From: Amphritea sp.
GTDB lineage: Bacteria > Pseudomonadota > Gammaproteobacteria > Pseudomonadales > Balneatricaceae
Length of the DNA: 8,867 nucleotides
Assembly: GCA_018067325.1 (NCBI GenBank)
Contig: JAGPUU010000164.1
Coordinates: 1 to 8,867, forward strand
Direction of reading: 5' to 3'
The notes under the pieces are model-generated. The model saw only the letters and a list, made by a program, of their open reading frames with translations. It searched no databases and was not told the DNA's origin. Below, one piece after another: positions 5,997 through 8,867 of the stretch. The translations under genes were made by a program, and so were the position numbers. Every line of letters begins with the position of its first letter. The first letter of the stretch is position 1.

Positions 5997-7891
5997 CTTT
6001 CCAGTTGCTCCAGTTCCTCGAGTTTATCCAGCCAGTCAGCTTCGATTTTTTCGGATTTTTGCTGCAGTTCGCCCTGTTGTTGCAACAGTTTCTTCAAGTT
6101 CTCTTTGTTAACCTCTTCGTAAAGGCTGTTATCTGCAAGCTGGCTTTCCAGTTGCTGTAGCTTGGCTGTGGTCTTATCCAGTTCTGTTTCGAGCTTATCA
6201 ACAGCGTTACGTAATGGCCGAAGGGCTTTACGGCGCTCAGCCTCAAGACGTTTTTGCTCTTTCTTTTCAGCGGCACTGACTGAACGATTTTCCCTCGGAG
6301 TATCAATCGTTTGATTCTGTGTCCGGCGCTGCGTGGCCAGCCATTGTTGATAGTCATCCATATCACCGTCAAAAGGGGTTACGCTGCCATTGGCAACCAA
6401 CATAAACTGGTCAACGGTATTGCGTAGCAGGTGACGGTCGTGGGACACCAGAATCAAGGCGCCTTCAAAACTTTGTAAGGCTAGTGTCAGAGCGTGTCTG
6501 ACTTCAAGATCTAGATGGTTTGTCGGCTCATCTAATAGCAGCAGGTTAGGACGCTGCCAGGCGATAAGTGCTAAGGCAACCCGGGCCTTTTCCCCTCCGG
6601 AGAATAATTTGACGGGTTCTAACGCCCGATCACCATTGAAATCAAAACTACCCAGATAGTTCCTGATCTCCTGATCACTAGCTTTGGGAGATATGCGCTG
6701 GATATGCAGCGACGGTGACGCTTCAAGATCCAGGGCTTCAAGCTGGTGCTGCGCAAAATAGCCAATTTTCAGGTGTTCGCCTGCTTTATATAGGCCATTA
6801 ATCTGAGGCAGGTCTTGGGTCAGGGTTTTAATAAGGGTCGATTTACCCGCCCCGTTGGGACCGAGAAGGCCGATACGGTCGCCGGGCGATAGCGTCAGCT
6901 TTACATTGTTCAGTACCGGTTGTTGATAGCCCAATGCACAATCATCCAGGCTCAACAGGGGAAAAGATATTTTATCCGATGACTGAAACGAGAAGGTGAA
7001 CGGGCTATCCACATGAGCCGGAGCGATAAGCTCCATCCGCTCAAGTTCTTTAACCCTGCTCTGGGCCTGTTTAGCTTTGGTTGCTTTGGCTTTAAACCGA
7101 TTAACAAAACTTTCTATTTCGGCAATTCTGACCTGTTGTTTTTCAAATTGCGATTGCTGCTGAGCTAATCGTTCAGCCCTGCGCAGTTCAAAGTCGCTGT
7201 AACCGCCTTTATACAGTTCAGTTTTCTGATGGTACATGTGAACGATATGGGTGCTGACCGCATCCAGAAAATCCCGGTCATGGGAGATAAGCAGTAGGGT
7301 ACCCTGATAGTTTCGCAACCACTGCTCCAACCAGATAGTTGCATCCAGATCCAGGTGGTTGGTGGGTTCATCCAATAGCAAAATGTCAGAGTAGCTCATC
7401 AATGCCTGAGCCAGATTAAGACGAATGCGCCAGCCGCCGGAAAAAGTATTAACCGGTCGTTCTCCATCGGCAGTGGTAAAACTAAGACCGTTCAGCAGTT
7501 GATGGGCTCGGGATTCGGCGGTGTAGCCATCGACCGCATCCAGCTGAGCATGCAGTTCACCAATACGGTGATGATCCCCGGACTGTTCAGCATCTACTAG
7601 GGCTTGCTGAACGCTACGTAATCGCTTGTCACCGTCCAGGACATAATCAATGGCGCGTTGAGCGTTGTCACCGACCTCCTGAGCCATGTGGGCAATGGTC
7701 AGGTTGCTGGGTAGCTGCAGGTCGCCTTCATCGGGCTGAAGCTGGCCGAGGATGAGTTTAAAAAGAGAGGATTTTCCAACGCCATTGGCGCCGACAATGC
7801 CGACTTTCTGGTTGGCGTGGATAGTTAATTGCGCTCTGTCTAGCAGGCGCATGTGTCCACGTTGTAAGCTAAGCTGGTTTAACTGAATCAT
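5981..7891 (-). CDS. yheS: ABC-F family ATP-binding protein, YheS type
   Basis: A 636-residue cytoplasmic protein with two ABC ATPase cassettes and no membrane segment; E. coli YheS has 637. ABC-F proteins bind the ribosome E site and act on stalled or paused translation; the exact job of YheS is less well settled. Cassette 1 has Walker A at 34-41 (GANGVGKS), signature SGGW at 151-154, Walker B ending LLLDEPTNHLD at 171-181, and SHDR at 203-206. A charged helical linker (about 235-290), the ABC-F P-site-tRNA interaction region, follows. Cassette 2 has Walker A at 344-351 (GPNGAGKS), SGGEK at 431-435, DEPTNHLD at 454-461 and SHDR at 483-486. Residues about 540-630 are a long Lys/Glu/Gln-rich coiled coil. 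Both catalytic glutamates (E175, E455) are present. An in-frame upstream ATG at 7945 would add 18 residues (MHSSKTHYLHSSMLKSAA), but MIQLNQLSLQRG at 7891 matches the family N terminus, so the shorter form is chosen. No Shine-Dalgarno sequence is visible. Confidence 0.94.
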   Translation of the reverse strand: MIQLNQLSLQRGHMRLLDRAQLTIHANQKVGIVGANGVGKSSLFKLILGQLQPDEGDLQLPSNLTIAHMAQEVGDNAQRAIDYVLDGDKRLRSVQQALVDAEQSGDHHRIGELHAQLDAVDGYTAESRAHQLLNGLSFTTADGERPVNTFSGGWRIRLNLAQALMSYSDILLLDEPTNHLDLDATIWLEQWLRNYQGTLLLISHDRDFLDAVSTHIVHMYHQKTELYKGGYSDFELRRAERLAQQQSQFEKQQVRIAEIESFVNRFKAKATKAKQAQSRVKELERMELIAPAHVDSPFTFSFQSSDKISFPLLSLDDCALGYQQPVLNNVKLTLSPGDRIGLLGPNGAGKSTLIKTLTQDLPQINGLYKAGEHLKIGYFAQHQLEALDLEASPSLHIQRISPKASDQEIRNYLGSFDFNGDRALEPVKLFSGGEKARVALALIAWQRPNLLLLDEPTNHLDLEVRHALTLALQSFEGALILVSHDRHLLRNTVDQFMLVANGSVTPFDGDMDDYQQWLATQRRTQNQTIDTPRENRSVSAAEKKEQKRLEAERRKALRPLRNAVDKLETELDKTTAKLQQLESQLADNSLYEEVNKENLKKLLQQQGELQQKSEKIEADWLDKLEELEQLESETTI

Positions 7892-7899
7892 GGCGGCGG

Positions 7900-7908
7900 A
7901 TTTTAGCA
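7900..7908 (-). promoter_or_regulatory. Extended -10 element just upstream of the ABC-F start
   Basis: On the minus strand TGC-TAAAAT (7900-7908) reads as an extended -10 (TGn plus five of six of TATAAT). Its last base is only 8 bases before the ATG at 7891, so a transcript from it would start at or within a base or two of the start codon. No good -35 is seen. The element lies in the 20-base gap before the divergent DUF2390 gene. It is a candidate only. Confidence 0.35.
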
Positions 7909-7911
7909 TAG

Positions 7912-8397
7912 ATGAATGAAGATAATGAGTTTTGGAACTATGCAATCAAGGTTTATTCCGATCCGGAAATAGCTGAGGTCTGTCAGGCACTGCAAAATCG
8001 CTTTCAGCTGAGGGTAAACCGCCTGCTATTTGCACTTTGGCTTGCCGAGCAGGGACGTGTTTTACCTGCGGATTTGGACGAGGCCGATAGCCGAGAGTGG
8101 CGTTTGAAACTGCTTGAACCCCTGCGATCGCTTCGCTATCAACTGCGGAAATCAAAGCGGTCAGTTGAAGAGGAAAGCTGTTATCAACAATTAAAAACGG
8201 CCGAATTGTCAGCGGAAAAGGTGGAGATTGGATTGTTATTTAAGCTAAAAGATCATTGCTCTACAGCGGCTAAGCTATCAGGACTTAGGTATCAAAACCT
8301 TTGTGTCGCGGCGGATACAGGAACAGGCGGGACAGGAGAGTTACAGGTTTTATTAACTCAATTAAGCGATAAAGCCGCTGTGAACGGTAGTATTTAA
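7912..8397 (+). CDS. TIGR02444 / DUF2390 family protein of unknown function
   Basis: A 161-residue cytoplasmic protein without signal peptide or membrane span. The N-terminal half has the family pattern: FWNYAIKVYSDPEIAEVC (8-25), then a helix LRVNRLLFALWLAEQGRVL (about 33-51) and LKLLEPLRSLRYQLR (about 66-80). The C-terminal part, Ser/Glu/Lys-rich then Gly-rich (DTGTGGTGEL), is variable in the family. No catalytic motif is visible and no function is assigned. It is divergent from the YheS-type gene with 20 bases between start codons, so each gene's control region overlaps the other's coding sequence. The ATG at 7912 has only a loose GGCGGA some 12 bases upstream. The FKBP gene follows 65 bases downstream on the same strand with no terminator between, so they may share a transcript. 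Confidence 0.85.
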   Translation: MNEDNEFWNYAIKVYSDPEIAEVCQALQNRFQLRVNRLLFALWLAEQGRVLPADLDEADSREWRLKLLEPLRSLRYQLRKSKRSVEEESCYQQLKTAELSAEKVEIGLLFKLKDHCSTAAKLSGLRYQNLCVAADTGTGGTGELQVLLTQLSDKAAVNGSI

Positions 8398-8462
8398 CGG
8401 AACTTTTCAGTTTAATGGCTTACTAATCGCTGATAACTGACTTTTGGATTAAAGGAATGACA

Positions 8463-8867
8463 ATGAAAAAGACGCTGGTGGCCGTGGCCGTAGCAAGTAT
8501 TGTATTGGTGGGATGTAGCGCTGATAAAGAGCCGGCTGCACAGGTTGAGAAACCTTATACCCTGGAAACTGAGCAGCAGAAGCTGGGCTACAGCCTGGGT
8601 CTGATGTTGGGTGAGCGCCTTAAATCAGATGTAGAAGAGCTGGATGTAGACGCTCTGCGTCGTGCTGTTGAGACCGTTTACTCGGGTGCAGAGCCATTGC
8701 TGAAGCCGGAAGAAGTTGAAGCGACTATGATGGCCTTCCAAAAGAAAAAGATTGAGCAACAGCAGGCGGCTGTAACCAAAATGGCTGAGGGTAACTTAGC
8801 TAAAGGCCAGGCGTACATGGCTGAAAATGGAAAGAAAGAAGGTGTTGTTACCACTGAATCTGGACTT
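8463..8867 (+). CDS. FKBP-type peptidyl-prolyl cis-trans isomerase, lipoprotein precursor (3' end beyond window)
   Basis: The first 135 codons of an envelope folding catalyst of the FkpA/Mip type, which isomerises prolyl bonds and acts as a periplasmic chaperone. MKKTLVAVAVASIVLVGC is a lipoprotein signal with lipobox LVGC. C18 would be the acylated residue, and Ser at the next position (not Asp) favours outer-membrane sorting. Residues about 32-120 form the helical N-terminal dimerisation domain (LGYSLGLMLGERL, then a long Lys/Gln/Glu-rich helix KKKIEQQQAAVTKM). AENGKKEGVVTTESGL is the usual lead-in to the FKBP catalytic domain, and the window ends exactly there. AAGGA at 8452-8456, 6 bases before the ATG, is a good Shine-Dalgarno sequence. 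Catalytic residues cannot be checked in this window. Confidence 0.92.
   Translation, partial: MKKTLVAVAVASIVLVGCSADKEPAAQVEKPYTLETEQQKLGYSLGLMLGERLKSDVEELDVDALRRAVETVYSGAEPLLKPEEVEATMMAFQKKKIEQQQAAVTKMAEGNLAKGQAYMAENGKKEGVVTTESGL

Noticed and set aside
7892..7945. Longer ABC-F start giving 18 extra residues
   Set aside because: The extra residues do not resemble ABC-F N termini and would overlap the divergent DUF2390 coding region; MIQLNQLSLQRG at 7891 matches the family start and gives 636 residues.
1..8867. Search for mobile elements, CRISPR repeats, tRNA or rRNA genes and defence or toxin-antitoxin genes
   Set aside because: No repeat array, terminal inverted repeats, integrase or transposase motifs, cloverleaf pattern or composition shift was seen; the genes are typical core chromosome functions.

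Overview
The window reads as an ordinary chromosomal stretch of a gammaproteobacterium. It carries seven protein genes, all of housekeeping or signalling type, with moderate base composition and no phage, transposon, CRISPR or RNA-gene signal. The set (YheS-type ABC-F protein next to a TIGR02444/DUF2390 gene, an FKBP-type lipoprotein, a YbaK-like/HDOD protein, periplasmic gamma-glutamyltransferase, FabI and a hemerythrin-GGDEF cyclase) suggests a marine or aquatic relative of the Oceanospirillales/Pseudomonadales. This placement comes from protein resemblance alone and is an inference.

Layout. Positions 1-91 are a short tail with a small inverted repeat. Next come three minus-strand genes: an O2- or redox-sensing bacteriohemerythrin-diguanylate cyclase (92-1255), fabI (1489-2259) and ggt (2555-4303). 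fabI is followed by a textbook bidirectional hairpin terminator (1440-1468) and has its own good sigma70-like promoter (2319-2347), so each of these genes is probably its own transcription unit. An isolated 18-bp dyad (2398-2415) lies upstream of the fabI promoter. A divergent gap (4304-4514) separates ggt from a plus-strand HDOD gene (4515-5933). That gene converges on the minus-strand ABC-F gene (5981-7891), and the junction holds two back-to-back hairpins that overlap both stop codons. Only 20 bases separate the divergent starts of the ABC-F gene and the plus-strand DUF2390 gene (7912-8397). The DUF2390 gene is followed by the start of an FKBP-type peptidyl-prolyl isomerase lipoprotein (8463 to beyond the window end).

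Function. The genes do not form one pathway. They cover c-di-GMP signalling (hemerythrin-GGDEF), an HDOD output or regulatory protein, the last step of fatty-acid elongation (FabI), periplasmic glutathione breakdown (Ggt), ribosome-associated ABC-F activity (YheS) and envelope protein folding (FKBP). I found no convincing undescribed multi-gene system. The items most worth a second look are the hemerythrin-cyclase fusion with all key residues intact, the HDOD protein with a YbaK-like front half and degenerate catalytic positions, the paired hairpins at the convergent junction, the unexplained dyad near fabI, and the possible leaderless start of the ABC-F gene.
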